NCBI RefSeq assembly: GCF_023078335.1
Contig: NZ_CP095550.1
Span: 558,001-622,000 of the forward strand
Origin: Metabacillus endolithicus
GTDB taxonomy: Bacteria; Bacillota; Bacilli; Bacillales; Bacillaceae
Reading direction: 5' to 3'
Length of the DNA: 64,000 nucleotides
In this document: in pieces, positions 44,678 to 55,793 of the stretch
Position numbering within the stretch: the stretch's first letter is position 1
How the letters are laid out: the number at the start of each line of letters is the position of its first letter
Notes under the pieces: generated by a model
What the model saw: the letters and a program-made list of their open reading frames with translations, nothing else
Told to the model about the DNA's origin: nothing
Database searches by the model: none
Translations under genes and position numbers: made by a program

Positions 44678-45925
44678 TTATCCTTCTAATAATAATGATT
44701 CTGGATCTTCAAGTAATTCTTTCACTGTTGATAAGAAGCTTACTGCTTCTCTTCCGTCAACAATTCGGTGATCATATGAAAGGGCAATGTACATCATTGG
44801 ACGATTTTCCATTGTATTTTCATCGATAGCAACAGGGCGAAGCTGGATTTTGTGCATACCTAAAATACCAACTTGTGGTCCGTTTAGGATAGGTGTTGAC
44901 ATTAATGATCCGAAAACACCACCATTTGTAATCGTAAATGTTCCGCCTTGTAAATCAGAAAGACTTAATTTGTTATCGCGTGCTTTCTTAGCAAGATCAA
45001 GAATTTCTCCTTCAATACCTGCAAAGTTTAAGCGATCTGCATCACGAACAACTGGTACAACTAATCCATCTGGAGCTGATACCGCAATTCCAATATCATA
45101 GAATTTCTTCACCAAAATTTCATTGCCTTGTATCTCAGCATTAAGAAGTGGATATTGTTTTAATGCAGCAACAACAGCTTTTGTAAAGAAGGACATGAAG
45201 CCTAAACGAACATCATGCTGTTCGAAAAATTTGTCTTTACGACGTTTACGAACTTCCATAACAGCAGTCATATCTACTTCATTAAATGTTGTTAACATAG
45301 CAGCTGTTTGTTGAACTTCTACTAATCGATTTGCAATCGTTTGTCTACGTCTAGACATTTTTTGTCTTTCTACTGGTTTACCAGGTTTATCATCCTGTAC
45401 GGCTGGTGTAGCAGCTTTTGGTGCAGCTGGTTTCGATTCTTGTTTTGGTGCTTCTTGACCCGAGTGTGCTTCAACATCTTGTTTACGTACGCGGCCAAGT
45501 GGATCAACTGTTTGAACTTGTTGTAAATCTATTCCACGCTCACGAGCTAACTTACGTGCCGCTGGTGAGGCAATTGTACGTTGTTTTTTCTCTTCTTCCG
45601 TTACTTCAACATTGTTTTGTTGAGCTTCTTGTGGCGCCGGTGCTTCTTGTTTAGTCTCTGTTTGCTCTGGTTGTGAAGGAGAAGCTTCACCACTCTCATC
45701 AATTATCCCAATTGTTTCTCCAACTTGAACAGTATCACCTGATTCTTTGTGTAGCTCTTTTAAAACTCCAGAAAATTCAGCAGTTAATTCAACATTTACT
45801 TTATCTGTTTCAACTTCTAAAAGGTATTCACCCTTCTCAACAACATCACCTGGTTGTTTTAACCATTGTGCAATCGTTCCTTCAGTAATAGATTCTGCTA
45901 GTTCTGGTACTTTAATTTCAGCCAT
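44678..45925 (-). CDS. odhB: Dihydrolipoamide succinyltransferase, E2 of 2-oxoglutarate dehydrogenase
   Basis: 415 residues from ATG 45925 (AAGGGGGAACC upstream), matching B. subtilis OdhB (417). An N-terminal lipoyl domain has the modified Lys in [12 protein letters not shown] Glu/Pro/Ala-rich linker follows, then the E1/E3-binding domain [19 protein letters not shown] and the acyltransferase core ending [16 protein letters not shown] (catalytic His and Asp). It transfers succinyl groups to CoA in the TCA cycle, in a multi-enzyme complex with OdhA and the shared E3. It lies 132 bp downstream of odhA in the same operon. Confidence 0.95.
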   Translation of the reverse strand: MAEIKVPELAESITEGTIAQWLKQPGDVVEKGEYLLEVETDKVNVELTAEFSGVLKELHKESGDTVQVGETIGIIDESGEASPSQPEQTETKQEAPAPQEAQQNNVEVTEEEKKQRTIASPAARKLARERGIDLQQVQTVDPLGRVRKQDVEAHSGQEAPKQESKPAAPKAATPAVQDDKPGKPVERQKMSRRRQTIANRLVEVQQTAAMLTTFNEVDMTAVMEVRKRRKDKFFEQHDVRLGFMSFFTKAVVAALKQYPLLNAEIQGNEILVKKFYDIGIAVSAPDGLVVPVVRDADRLNFAGIEGEILDLAKKARDNKLSLSDLQGGTFTITNGGVFGSLMSTPILNGPQVGILGMHKIQLRPVAIDENTMENRPMMYIALSYDHRIVDGREAVSFLSTVKELLEDPESLLLEG

Positions 45926-46057
45926 TGTTGGTTCCCCCTTGAGAAACTTGCTTGTTAAAAGAATCACTTTTATTACATCTATATCAATTTAACGCGATAA
46001 TATGATAACAGCAAGTCTCGCATTTTTCAATTTAAATGATGATTAATGGTTAAATAA

Positions 46058-48892
46058 TTATTTATTCCAAGTTAATGCTTCTGTAACGATCCGTTCTTGA
46101 TCTTTTTTGTGGATATTCGGATCACCTTCCGCTGGACTCTGTCTTCTTCTTCTACCTATATAGTTCACCGGAACTCCTTCAGGTGCAATTTCTCTTAATT
46201 TTGAATCAATAAACGTCCATGCTCCCATGTTTTGGGGTTCTTCTTGAACCCAAACAATTTCTTCAAGAGCTGGTAAACGATCCAAAATGGATGTAATAAT
46301 TGTCTTAGGGAAAGGATATAGTTCCTCAACTCTTAGCATGTGAACCCAATCCAGATCGCCTTCAATCGTATTTAACTTATCAGTTAAATCTGTAGCTACC
46401 TTACCAGTGCATAAAAGAAGTCTTTTTACTTTTTCCGGAGAAGTGCCTAGTCCTGGTTGTTCAATAACTGGCTTGAACTCTCCTTCACATAATTCATTTA
46501 GATCTGATACAGTTTGTGGATTTCTTAGTAAGCTCTTTGGCGTCATAATAACAAGTGGTCTTACTTCTTCACGCTTTAGCAAGTCCGCTTGACGACGTAA
46601 TATATGGAAATATTGAGATGCACTTGTTAAATTCGCAACTTGCCAGCTATCTTCAGCAGCTAACTGTAAGAAACGCTCCAACCTAGCACTGGAATGCTCG
46701 GGACCTTGTCCTTCAAATCCATGTGGTAATAACATAACAAGCCCAGATTTTTGACCCCATTTTGCACGACCTGCAGCAATAAACTGATCAAAGAATACTT
46801 GTGCTGCATTTGCAAAGTCTCCGTATTGTGCTTCCCATAAAACTAATGTTTCTGGTGCAAATACATTGTAACCATATTCAAAACCAATAACAGATCCTTC
46901 AGATAATGGACTATTGTGGATTGCAAATGATGCTTTAGCGTCATCTAGTCGATGTAATGGTGAATAAAACTCACCAGTATCAACATCATGTAAAACAATA
47001 TGTCTCTGTGCAAATGTTCCACGCTGTGAATCCTGTCCTGTTAATCGAATAGGAGTTCCATCTGTTAAAATGGATGCAAACGCTAACGCTTCACCTAAAG
47101 CCCATTCCACTTTTCCATCTTCCTTAAGCGCTTTTGCTCTTCTTTCTAGAATTCTCTGAAGTTTAGAAAACACATTAAAGCTTTCCGGCCATTTTACAAG
47201 CTCATCATTTAATTGAAGTAACTTATCCTTATCAACAGCTGTTTTTAACTTAGGAAGGCCACTGTTAACGAATTCCGGTAATTGAATTTCATGTTTTTGA
47301 GCTACCTTTTTATCAGGAACTTTTTGATATGCCTTTTCTAGTACTGTTTGAACTTCATCGCTAATTTTTTCAACATCTTCTGGCTTAACAATTCCTCCAC
47401 CTTGTAGTGATTTTGCATAAAGCTCACGTACAGTTGGATGTTTACGAACTTTTTCGTAAAGTTTTGGTTGTGTCATGGATGGTTCATCCATTTCATTATG
47501 ACCAAAACGTCGATAGCCAATAAGATCGATTAAGAAATCACTCTTAAATTTATTTCTGTATTCCATTGCAATGAACACTGCAGCAATACATGCTTCTGGA
47601 TCATCTGCATTAACGTGTACAATAGGAATTTCATATCCTTTTGCAAGGTCACTTGCATATGTGGTTGAACGGGAATCACGACTTTCAGTTGTAAAACCGA
47701 TCATATTATTCGCAATAATATGTATAGTGCCACCCGTTTGATAACCTGTCAGCTTATTTAAGTTCAATGTTTCCGCAACAATTCCTTCACCCGGGAATGC
47801 AGCATCCCCATGGATAAGAATAGCCATAGCATTATTTTCATTTTGTTTTGGATAACCTTTTTCTGTACGAGTTTCCTGTGCAGCACGGGTATATCCTTCA
47901 ACAATTGGATCGATAAACTCTAGATGACTTGGATTATTAGCTAATGTTACTTTAGCACGCACTGTACTTTCATCTTTTATTTGTTTATTGGCACCAAGGT
48001 GGTACTTAACATCACCACTCCAACCATAGTTAATTCCAATAGAACCTTCTGATGGAACCAATTCTTTATTAGGTGCATGTTGAAACTCAGAAAAGATAAT
48101 TTCATACGGTTTGCCAAGTACATGAGCTAAAACACTTAAACGGCCGCGGTGCGCCATTCCTATATTTATTGTATCAGTGCCAGCTTGAACGGCATTTGAG
48201 ATTAATTCATCAAGTACCGGAACTAGCATATCTAAACCTTCAATAGAAAAACGTTTTTGACCAACAAAAGTACGGTGAAGGAATTGTTCAAACCCTTCAA
48301 CTTCTGTGAGTCTTTTTAAGATAGAAATACGTTTTTCCTTTGATAAATTTTCAAAGATCGCTCCTGATTCCACCATTTTTACAAGCCATGTTTTTTCCTC
48401 ATAGTTATGAACATGACTAAATTCGAATGCGATCGTTCTCTTATAAACTTCTTTTAAGTATTGATATGCTTCAAGCCCATTGGTCACATGTGCAGGAGCA
48501 TCTTCACATAATAGGTTTACAGGTATATCTTTTAAATCTTCTTCAGTTAAATCATATTCTTCAAGGCGAAGAAACTCATTCTTCTCATTTCGGTCCTCAA
48601 AAGGATAAATTGCTGCGTTTAAGTGACCATATCTACGAATATTTGTCACTAATCGAACTGCTTCAGCAACTTTTTTCATTTTATCAGTACTGATTGTTTC
48701 ATTTTCAGCTGACTTTGTCGTGTCTTTTGTTGTGATTGAAGGAGAACCCCAGGTATCAAAGATTTCTTTTAATTCTATATCAATAGAATTTGGATCAAGT
48801 TTATATTGATCATATTGTTCCATGACATAGCCGAGGTTAGGACCATGGAAGTCTTCCCAAGGGAAATTCTTCTTGCTATTGCCTTGTGCCAT
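46058..48892 (-). CDS. odhA: 2-oxoglutarate dehydrogenase E1
   Basis: 944 residues, the size of Bacillus OdhA. Decarboxylates 2-oxoglutarate with thiamine diphosphate and passes the succinyl group to OdhB. Motifs: [23 protein letters not shown] motif [20 protein letters not shown] through [13 protein letters not shown], and the transketolase-like C-terminal part ([40 protein letters not shown]). The GGGGGTAATG site precedes the ATG at 48892. A cre site and promoter lie upstream, in keeping with catabolite repression of odhAB in B. subtilis. Confidence 0.96.
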   Translation of the reverse strand: MAQGNSKKNFPWEDFHGPNLGYVMEQYDQYKLDPNSIDIELKEIFDTWGSPSITTKDTTKSAENETISTDKMKKVAEAVRLVTNIRRYGHLNAAIYPFEDRNEKNEFLRLEEYDLTEEDLKDIPVNLLCEDAPAHVTNGLEAYQYLKEVYKRTIAFEFSHVHNYEEKTWLVKMVESGAIFENLSKEKRISILKRLTEVEGFEQFLHRTFVGQKRFSIEGLDMLVPVLDELISNAVQAGTDTINIGMAHRGRLSVLAHVLGKPYEIIFSEFQHAPNKELVPSEGSIGINYGWSGDVKYHLGANKQIKDESTVRAKVTLANNPSHLEFIDPIVEGYTRAAQETRTEKGYPKQNENNAMAILIHGDAAFPGEGIVAETLNLNKLTGYQTGGTIHIIANNMIGFTTESRDSRSTTYASDLAKGYEIPIVHVNADDPEACIAAVFIAMEYRNKFKSDFLIDLIGYRRFGHNEMDEPSMTQPKLYEKVRKHPTVRELYAKSLQGGGIVKPEDVEKISDEVQTVLEKAYQKVPDKKVAQKHEIQLPEFVNSGLPKLKTAVDKDKLLQLNDELVKWPESFNVFSKLQRILERRAKALKEDGKVEWALGEALAFASILTDGTPIRLTGQDSQRGTFAQRHIVLHDVDTGEFYSPLHRLDDAKASFAIHNSPLSEGSVIGFEYGYNVFAPETLVLWEAQYGDFANAAQVFFDQFIAAGRAKWGQKSGLVMLLPHGFEGQGPEHSSARLERFLQLAAEDSWQVANLTSASQYFHILRRQADLLKREEVRPLVIMTPKSLLRNPQTVSDLNELCEGEFKPVIEQPGLGTSPEKVKRLLLCTGKVATDLTDKLNTIEGDLDWVHMLRVEELYPFPKTIITSILDRLPALEEIVWVQEEPQNMGAWTFIDSKLREIAPEGVPVNYIGRRRRQSPAEGDPNIHKKDQERIVTEALTWNK

Positions 48893-48942
48893 CTAACATT
48901 ACCCCCAACGATTCATAAGTGATCAGAAATGATTTTCCTGAT

Positions 48943-48969
48943 ACGTAGGAAGGATAAAATTATCCTACG
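48943..48969 (-). promoter_or_regulatory. Hairpin in the odhA leader
   Basis: CGTAGGA (48944-48950) can pair with TCCTACG (48963-48969). Alternatively the inner AGGATAA can pair with TTATCCT (48951-48966), so two folds compete. Position is between the promoter and the odhA start. Confidence 0.35.
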
Positions 48970-48990
48970 ATATTAACCACTCTTACGAGT

Positions 48991-49019
48991 ATAGTAGTAT
49001 GATATTAAAACGCTTCCAA
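48991..49019 (-). promoter_or_regulatory. odhA promoter with overlapping CcpA (cre) site
   Basis: Minus strand: -35 TTGGAA (49014-49019), 17-bp spacer, -10 TACTAT (48991-48996). The cre-like TGGAAGCGTTTTAA (49005-49018) matches TGWAANCGNTNWCA at 12 of 14 positions and overlaps the -35 box, so CcpA would repress. The element strengths are moderate. Confidence 0.55.
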
Positions 49020-49327
49020 TGCTATTTTAACATTGCTACCTTCACATTCCAAGATAGTTAATAGAAAAATCGAAAAAAAATGTTTCTTTTTTCTTACGGT
49101 TTTCCTTAGAGTGTCTAATTGTTCGGAATAATTGGAATTATCCAACAAAAATATCACTATCTTTACTCCAATCATACAACATATACCAAGGAAAAAAGTA
49201 CAATTTTTATTATTTTAATGTAAATTAATTATATTTTTTTAGTATTAATGAAATTTATGTTTATTTTGAAATTATTATTAATGTCTTTCCTACTTTATGA
49301 GGCTAATTTTCTCCATGTAATTTCAAT

Positions 49328-49364
49328 AAAAACCTCTATTTTTATAAATAAATGAGAGGTTTTT
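49328..49364 (-). terminator. Terminator of the yojO operon
   Basis: AAAAACCTCT and AGAGGTTTTT form a stem with T runs on the minus strand. Confidence 0.75.
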
Positions 49365-49492
49365 ACTATTTTGCAAACTTTGTCACAATATGAAATTTCA
49401 GTTAGTGCTTATAAAGTAGAGATACTCGTTCTTTTCTCACATCTATACAAATACTCTTACAGACACTGCATACTCGTTTCGGATCAATCCTT

Positions 49493-51411
49493 TTATAACA
49501 TTTTTAATAACAATCTCTTAAGTAGTGGATATAACTGCTCTGGGAGCTCTTCAATTTTGTCGACAAAAACACTATATTTCCCATAAATATTTTTTATTGT
49601 TTTTTGTGTTGCTTCATTAACTTCGCCATTTGACAAAAATACATTGATTACTTCTATACCCAGTTTTCTTGCCTCTAAAACTGCTTCATGTGTATCAATT
49701 ATACCATTCCGTTCATAACCTGTTGCAGCGGCTTCACCATCTGAAAAAACAAGGAGAAATTTCTGTTTTTCATTTTTCTTCATTAGCTGTTCTGTCATAT
49801 GTCTTATAGCATATCCATCACGATTATCTTCTTCTGGTGAGAGTTGCATAATTTCAGGTCCTGACTGCTGATTTAAAGAGGTCTCAAAAGAGATTACCTC
49901 ATAGAAATGATTTGGCTGTCGTGTTTTTGTCGATTCGTTCGTGTCCTCCCAAAATCCAACAATTTTATGTGGAACTCTTACTGATTTTAACGTTTCATGA
50001 AATAAGATAATCCCAAGCTTTGATTGATCCATTTTATCGAACATGGATGCAGAACAGTCAACTAATAGAGTAAAAACAGCATCAATATCAGGAGACTTTT
50101 CCTGTTTTTTATAAAAAAGCTTCGGATTGTCATCTGTTATAATTCGGAGCAGTTTTTTGTTTAATCTTCCAATTTGAAGATCAGACCTCGGCATTGTTCT
50201 TTTATGCTCCAGCGTTTTTTGAATCATTAGCTTCAGCTTATTTTGGTATAACTGAATAACCATTCGATCTTTTTGATATTGCTCAATATCTGATATTGTT
50301 GGAGTCTTAGCTTCTTGAAACACAGGTACAGCATATTTATTTTCCTTACCATAAGATGCATCCCCACTACTAGCTCGATCTTCTTTTTGATTTTCCAATG
50401 CTTCCATTTTGGAGTAATCATTTCTTTTTGCTTTTTTTGAAGTTCCTTGAACCATCGCTAGAGCCTGGTCACCGTCTTCTCCCTCACGTACAGCACCGTC
50501 TCCATTTATCGTCGTATTTGTTCCTTGTTCTAAATCGAATTGAAGAAAACTTTTTGTAGGCTTGCTTGTTTCACTATGCCATGTTGGTAATTTGTCACCA
50601 TGTACATCTTCATCACCTTGCTTAGCATCTTCTAACACATCTTTGTTTTTTAATTTAGATTTTCTTTTTAATTCATCATATAGGCTGCCAGACAAAATGT
50701 TATTGTAAGGTAGTTCCGCTAAATAAAAATAGGTATTCAGCATATCTTTTTCCAATATTTCTTCTAAAACATCAACAATTTCTAAGACAATATCAATAAC
50801 CTGCTTAGTAGAACCTACATCAAACACTTGAAAAAGCTTTGACTCAATATAAGGTATGGTTCTGTCAATACTCTCAGATAAAGATGGAATTGTCTCGATT
50901 GTGGATTGTGCTGTTAGTGTTAAATACATACTATTAAAAAGCGCATCCGTTAAAATACTTCGCTCTTGATGAATAATTAACTGACTTTGAAAATGTTTTC
51001 GATAAAGCTCTCTTCGAATATTAAACGCTTTTTTCGTACCGCGTCTTTCTTTTCTGCATTTTTCCTCTAATCGAAGGTCCTCCAACAGCATACATAATTG
51101 CTTCGCAAAGCTCTTTAGCTTTAATTTTGAAGTCTTTTCAATAAAAACACCTAATTCTTTAAAATCAGTATAATAATAATTACCAATACTTCTAAGATAA
51201 ATATCGCTTTTTAACGCTAGTTCTGTTTCTTCCTTCTCGCGGTGATCCCAGAAATGACTAACATAAACTTTTTTTCAAATGGATCTAGATATGAGTGAAC
51301 GCTGTAATCAACCTCAATGTCTGGAATTTTCGTTAAGCCCTTCGCTAAATCTGATAATGACATAAATAAAAAAGAATCTACCTGTTGATCATTAAATTTT
51401 ATAAATCTCAA
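49493..51411 (-). pseudogene. yojO: VWA-domain protein YojO, frameshifted
   Basis: About 639 residues when repaired, against 638 in B. subtilis YojO. The TTG start at 51411 follows GAGGG. The first part runs to 51217 and ends out of frame at the run of seven T (51269-51275, seven A on the coding strand); one more A restores VYVSHFWDHREKEETELALK. The C-terminal VWA domain has the MIDAS motif LLVDCSASMFDKMDQSKLGI and later FLLVFSDGEAAATGYE. The middle is an acidic, charged linker. NorD/CobT-like VWA proteins work with MoxR-type AAA ATPases; here the partner is yojN, 11 bp upstream. Confidence 0.85.
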
Positions 51412-51421
51412 TTTTATACCC

Positions 51422-52309
51422 TCACTCGAATAACGTTTCTGCTAGATTTCGAATGGCGGCTTTTTCTCTTTCATCTTCAAGCTTATTAACAATTCCTCTT
51501 TCTACAGCACGGTTTGGTGGCATATAGCAAGCTAAATCACATGTATCAATAAGCGCTCGGATCGATGCTGCCTCTTCTGAAACCTGGCCATTTTTCACGA
51601 GAGTTAGTAGATCTGACGAAAGACTAGTAAACGTTTCTAATAAGCGTTGATCAGACAGTTGTGATTGATTCTCTAAAACTATTTTTAGCTCTTCCCCTTG
51701 GATATAGGGTACTTCAATAACAACAAAACGATTTTTGAGTGCTTCATTTAATGGGACCGTTCCCACATATCCTTCATTAATAGCGGCAATAACACCGAAA
51801 TCTTCATGTGAGCGGATAACTTCACCTGTAAATGGGTTTGTAATCATTCTCCGGTAATCTAGCACACCATTTAATATCGGTAATGTTTCTGGCTTTGCCA
51901 TATTTATTTCGTCTATATATAATAAATGGCCTTTTTTCATTGCCTTTACAACAGGACCTGAAATGAATTCAATGGAAGTTTCACCGTTTCGATTTTCAAT
52001 TGTTTTGAAGCCTAAAAGTGCTTCAGCATCCATATCAACAGAACAGTTTACACTATGCATAGGTTGATTAAACATAAATGATAATGTTTCTGCCAACTTT
52101 GTTTTTCCTGAACCTGTTGGACCCTTTAATAAGACATTTTTACCAAGAGCAAGAGCGATCATTGCATCTAGTAGAATTGATTCATCAGATGGAGTATAAC
52201 CACCTTTACCAATTAATAAAGCGTCTTGTTCATCTTTTCGTTTTAATGATCTATTTTGAATTCTTTCTTTAATTTCTTCCGGTAATGGATAAGCTTGTAA
52301 ATTATTCAT
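51422..52309 (-). CDS. yojN: MoxR/NorQ-type AAA+ ATPase
   Basis: 295 residues. Walker [21 protein letters not shown], Walker [21 protein letters not shown], and sensor-like [20 protein letters not shown] with the Arg finger. Similar to NorQ/CbbQ/GvpN proteins, which with a VWA partner (here YojO) act as chaperones that insert metals or remodel complexes. The target is unknown. The start at 52309 has a weak site. It is the first gene of the yojN-yojO operon. Confidence 0.87.
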   Translation of the reverse strand: MNNLQAYPLPEEIKERIQNRSLKRKDEQDALLIGKGGYTPSDESILLDAMIALALGKNVLLKGPTGSGKTKLAETLSFMFNQPMHSVNCSVDMDAEALLGFKTIENRNGETSIEFISGPVVKAMKKGHLLYIDEINMAKPETLPILNGVLDYRRMITNPFTGEVIRSHEDFGVIAAINEGYVGTVPLNEALKNRFVVIEVPYIQGEELKIVLENQSQLSDQRLLETFTSLSSDLLTLVKNGQVSEEAASIRALIDTCDLACYMPPNRAVERGIVNKLEDEREKAAIRNLAETLFE

Positions 52310-52441
52310 TGTACGCCTTCTTTCATCTATATAAAGTTAAGTTGATACGGTTTTATATCAACCATGAGTATACTAAAAAGTATATTGATATTCAAAGAAA
52401 AGAATTAATTAAAGGAGTTTAAATCTTTTAATCATAAAAAC

Positions 52442-52478
52442 AAAAAGCTACCCTTTTAAAGAATGTAGGTAGCTTTTT
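52442..52478 (-). terminator. Terminator of sodC
   Basis: AAAAAGCTACC (52442-52452) pairs with GGTAGCTTTTT (52468-52478). Confidence 0.85.
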
Positions 52479-52483
52479 CTTAG

Positions 52484-53077
52484 TTATATGCTTTTATTGG
52501 TATTAATTGATCCACAGATCATTCTATCCCCTGCATTTCCAGAAGGATCAGTTACATAATCATCTGGTTTTTCATGAATAATAAAGGAACTTCCATCTTT
52601 ATCCAAAAGAGAAAGCTGTTCTCCTTTTTTTAATGTTACAGAAGATGCAAGAAGCTCAATATCAATTTTCCCATCAGCACCAACTTCAATATTTGGTAGA
52701 TCTCCCTCATGTTGTCCTTTAGGATTGTCAAAGCCATGTTCGTGATTTGACAAGCTTAGGTGACTGCCAGCAGAAGTGAAAGTTGGTTTTTCACAGATTC
52801 CTATTGAATGGATATGAAAAGCATGCTTGCCCGGTGGTAGATTTTGTCCAATTAACCGAATGGTTACACCTTCAGCTGTTTCATTTAGAATGATTTTTCC
52901 TACATTTTTTCCTTTTTGGTTGATTAATTCTAATTTTTGCTGATTTAATTCAGGCTCAGAGGCTGTAATTGACTCCTTTTTAATATGAGTGTTGTTATTA
53001 GTACTTTTTTCTGTTACTAAAACAATAAAAATGGATAGAGTCATAAGTGATATAAAAACAATAGATAATCCTTTCAA
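52484..53077 (-). CDS. sodC: Membrane-anchored Cu/Zn superoxide dismutase family protein
   Basis: 197 residues with an N-terminal membrane anchor (SIVFISLMTLSIFIVLVTEK) and no lipobox Cys, so it faces outside. The SOD domain holds AFHIHSIGICEKP (His88, His90), SAGSHLSLSNHEHGF (His106, His114), GQHEGDLPN (His123, Asp126) and IIHEKPDDY (His168), and a Cys95-Cys188 pair. All canonical Cu and Zn ligands are therefore present. B. subtilis YojM, from memory, has lost two copper ligands (Tyr88, Pro104). The start follows GGAGGAACTAACG. It lies between yojN and the LysM hydrolase as in B. subtilis. Confidence 0.88.
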   Translation of the reverse strand: MKGLSIVFISLMTLSIFIVLVTEKSTNNNTHIKKESITASEPELNQQKLELINQKGKNVGKIILNETAEGVTIRLIGQNLPPGKHAFHIHSIGICEKPTFTSAGSHLSLSNHEHGFDNPKGQHEGDLPNIEVGADGKIDIELLASSVTLKKGEQLSLLDKDGSSFIIHEKPDDYVTDPSGNAGDRMICGSINTNKSI

Positions 53078-53196
53078 CGTTAGTTCCTCCTAGATAATGA
53101 CGCTTATTAGTCATTCTTGCCAGGTTCTAAAGAAATAAACGCTGTGGTTAGGTTCTACAGTTAGAATTATCTATTTCCTAAAGTTTAATAGAGCAA

Positions 53197-53219
53197 AAAA
53201 GAACCAATTTGGTTCTTTT
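53197..53219 (-). terminator. Terminator of the LysM/NlpC gene
   Basis: AAAAGAACCAA and TTGGTTCTTTT form a palindromic stem, directly after the stop. Confidence 0.7.
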
Positions 53220-53221
53220 CA

Positions 53222-54259
53222 TTAAAATCGCTTAGCTCCTAAGTAACGTTGTTTCCAATAGGAGTTATTTAAGTTAGAAATACTTACACCTGAACTACTT
53301 GCATGGATAAATTGATTATCCCCCAAATATATTCCCATATGTGATGGACCTTCTTTATATGTAGTAAAGAAAACAAAATCGCCTCTAGAAGGTTCATTTA
53401 TTACTTTCATCATATCCCAATAGCCTGCAGTGCTAAGGCGAGATACAGAAGTAACCTTATTTAATACATAATAAATAAAACCGCTACAATCAAAACCACT
53501 AGGAGTATTACCTGCCCAACGATATGGTACTCCTAAAAGTGACTTTGCCTCAGAAATCATTGTTTCAACCTTATTGTTTTGATTTTGAGGTGCCGTATTT
53601 TCAGTACTGTTATCAATAGTAGCTTCTCCAGTCACCTTCAAAACTTGTCCAACGGTTATTACATCTGACTTCATATTATTTAATACTTTTAGTTCAGCAA
53701 TTGTTATGTTAAATTTATTGGCGATTTTCCATAAAGAATCTCCAGCAGAAACAGTATATGTAGATGTGTTCGGGTTTGATATAACTTGCTGTTTTGTGGG
53801 TTCACTCTGTTTAACATCTTCTTGTTTAGTTTGTGTTGTTTCCTGTTTTACGATTAACTTCTGCCCAACATAAATAACATCACTATTCAATTTATTTGCT
53901 TTCTTCAATTCTGATACCGTTGTGTTATATGATCTGGCAATAACCCATAAGGAGTCACCACCCTTAACTATGTATTGTACATTACTAACAGTTTTTGAAA
54001 CTGATTTTACTGGAGCTGGAGTAGTAATTTCTTTAGAAGAATTTGTCCCGGGAATCTGAAGTGTTTGCCCGATCCTAAGAACATCAGTTGTTAGTCCATT
54101 AGTTTTTTTTAGTTGATCAACTGTCGTATTGTATTGGCGGGATAATCCCCAAAGAGTATCATTACTCTTTATACTAATGCTTTCGGCTTCTGCCATAGTT
54201 GCAAATAATGAGGAGCTAACTACAGCTGTTGCTGTTAACCCTAATATCTTATGCTTCAT
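53222..54259 (-). CDS. cwlS: Secreted DL-endopeptidase with three LysM repeats (CwlS type)
   Basis: 345 residues from ATG 54259 (AGGAGG upstream); a longer frame exists without a site. Signal peptide ILGLTATAVVSSSLFATMAE. Three LysM domains begin ISIKSNDTLWGLSRQY, YIVKGGDSLWVIARSY and YTVSAGDSLWKIANKF, separated by Ser/Thr/Gln linkers. The NlpC/P60 domain has catalytic Cys in PSGFDCSGFIYYV, His in SHMGIYLGDNQFIHAS. It cleaves the D-Glu-to-mDAP bond in the cell wall. B. subtilis CwlS has four LysM and 414 residues, so this one is shorter; naming rests on position and domains. Confidence 0.86.
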   Translation of the reverse strand: MKHKILGLTATAVVSSSLFATMAEAESISIKSNDTLWGLSRQYNTTVDQLKKTNGLTTDVLRIGQTLQIPGTNSSKEITTPAPVKSVSKTVSNVQYIVKGGDSLWVIARSYNTTVSELKKANKLNSDVIYVGQKLIVKQETTQTKQEDVKQSEPTKQQVISNPNTSTYTVSAGDSLWKIANKFNITIAELKVLNNMKSDVITVGQVLKVTGEATIDNSTENTAPQNQNNKVETMISEAKSLLGVPYRWAGNTPSGFDCSGFIYYVLNKVTSVSRLSTAGYWDMMKVINEPSRGDFVFFTTYKEGPSHMGIYLGDNQFIHASSSGVSISNLNNSYWKQRYLGAKRF

Positions 54260-54462
54260 CTTTAAAGGTACCTCCTGGATCTTATATATAGATAGATTAA
54301 CAACAATAAATGACATAAAAATTTCATTGAATAGCAGTTTTATAGAATAACAGGAAAAAAGAGACAAAACTTTTATTTTTATCATACAAAACATTACACT
54401 TGTAGACAATCATTTCTTTTATGAAGAACCATCTTTATTTAAAGTTTATATATTATTTAAAT

Positions 54463-54488
54463 AAAAAAGGCCGGATCCATTCCCGACC
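54463..54488 (-). terminator. Terminator of the MFS gene
   Basis: On the minus strand GGTCGG pairs with CCGGCC, followed by six Ts. Confidence 0.65.
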
Positions 54489-54500
54489 CATACCCAATTG

Positions 54501-55709
54501 TTAAACTATTTTTTTCTGATTATCTAGTAACCTCTTATTTGCTCCAATCTTAAAATGCTGCACACCAAAAATAAATACTGCCACTAATGAAATCACACCA
54601 AAGACAATAACCATATATTTTAGACCAATTGTATCAAGAAATAATCCTGTACTTAATAAAACTACTTGAAACATGATGCGGTCAAACATATTTCGAAACG
54701 AAAAGAAACGACCGTGATATTGTTTATCGATTTTCGTTTGAAAGATAGTAGCAGCAATTGGGAAAAAGCAACCAACTGCAAAGCCAAAAATTCCAAAAGA
54801 AATAAGTGACATTATTTTTACATCACTAAAAAATAATGAAAGGTGGGCAAAAGATATAACAAAGGAGAAAATAAACATTAGTTTAATTGGCTCCACAAGA
54901 TGTGTAATTCGTTTGACGAAGAAAGCACCAATCATAAATGAAATACCTTCTGCCGTATAAAGAAGGCCTTTAATCGCAGCGTCTCCTTGCGTTTCACTAA
55001 TATTAATAACCATTAAATTAAAGCCACCTAGAAACAATACTGGAACAAATGTTAACACAAGTGCCATCATGGCAATCGGTGTACGTCTCAATACTGGTAT
55101 TATTTCTGTAAATCCGCCTGATTTTTCACCCTTCGCTTTGTTATATTCAGGTTCTTCAAATGATAACAAGTATGTTGTTGCTAAAATCATAACATAAGCC
55201 ATCATTGACCCTATATAAAGAAAACTAATATCCATAATAACTAATAAAATTCCACCAAGAGCTGTTCCTGCAACACGAGAGATAGTCGATACATTCATAT
55301 GAACCCCGTTCATTTGAATGTAGTCCTTCTCTTCTACTATTAAAGGTATAACAGACTGTAAGGCAGGAAAATAAAAGGCCGCACTAATTTGAATGCAAAC
55401 CATAAAACAAATCATAAAGATAATCGATTCGAACTCTAGTGCTAAAAACATAAATATTACACTTAAAGTTCTGCCTATTCCAGCATAAATTAGAACTTTC
55501 TTTTTTGAGTAACTGTCAATCACTCTACCCGCAAGTGGCCCAACCATAACACCCGCTAATAATCCTAAAAACAAAATCATTGATTTCATAAAATCTGAAG
55601 GAACATATTTTTGCATGAACTCTAAGTTACCGATAATCCCCAGCCATAAACCAAGACCGGCAACAAGTTCCCCAATCAACAAAATCCAAACATTTTTATT
55701 TTTCCACAT
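54501..55709 (-). CDS. MFS transporter, multidrug/macrolide-efflux type
   Basis: 402 residues from ATG 55709 (a TTG at 55727 is also in frame). Twelve predicted helices; loop 2-3 reads GRVIDSYSKKKVLIYAGIGR. The N-terminal half resembles the MefA/macrolide efflux subgroup. Ends in a basic tail (KRLLDNQKKIV). Substrate unknown. It stands between the cell-wall hydrolase and cdaS genes. Confidence 0.82.
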   Translation of the reverse strand: MWKNKNVWILLIGELVAGLGLWLGIIGNLEFMQKYVPSDFMKSMILFLGLLAGVMVGPLAGRVIDSYSKKKVLIYAGIGRTLSVIFMFLALEFESIIFMICFMVCIQISAAFYFPALQSVIPLIVEEKDYIQMNGVHMNVSTISRVAGTALGGILLVIMDISFLYIGSMMAYVMILATTYLLSFEEPEYNKAKGEKSGGFTEIIPVLRRTPIAMMALVLTFVPVLFLGGFNLMVINISETQGDAAIKGLLYTAEGISFMIGAFFVKRITHLVEPIKLMFIFSFVISFAHLSLFFSDVKIMSLISFGIFGFAVGCFFPIAATIFQTKIDKQYHGRFFSFRNMFDRIMFQVVLLSTGLFLDTIGLKYMVIVFGVISLVAVFIFGVQHFKIGANKRLLDNQKKIV

Positions 55710-55793
55710 GTTCTCAGCTTCTTCCAATATAGTTCACAATATAAGTCAACTATAACACCGATATTTTTATTTCGCTATACGAAATAAATGCTT

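Larger units (their letters stand above)
48893..49492. other. 600-bp intergenic region upstream of odhA
   Basis: Contains the odhA leader and promoter, a cre site, an imperfect palindrome GGAATAATTGGAATTATCC (49125-49143), and the terminator of yojO (49328-49364). No open frame in it has a ribosome binding site. Confidence 0.6.
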
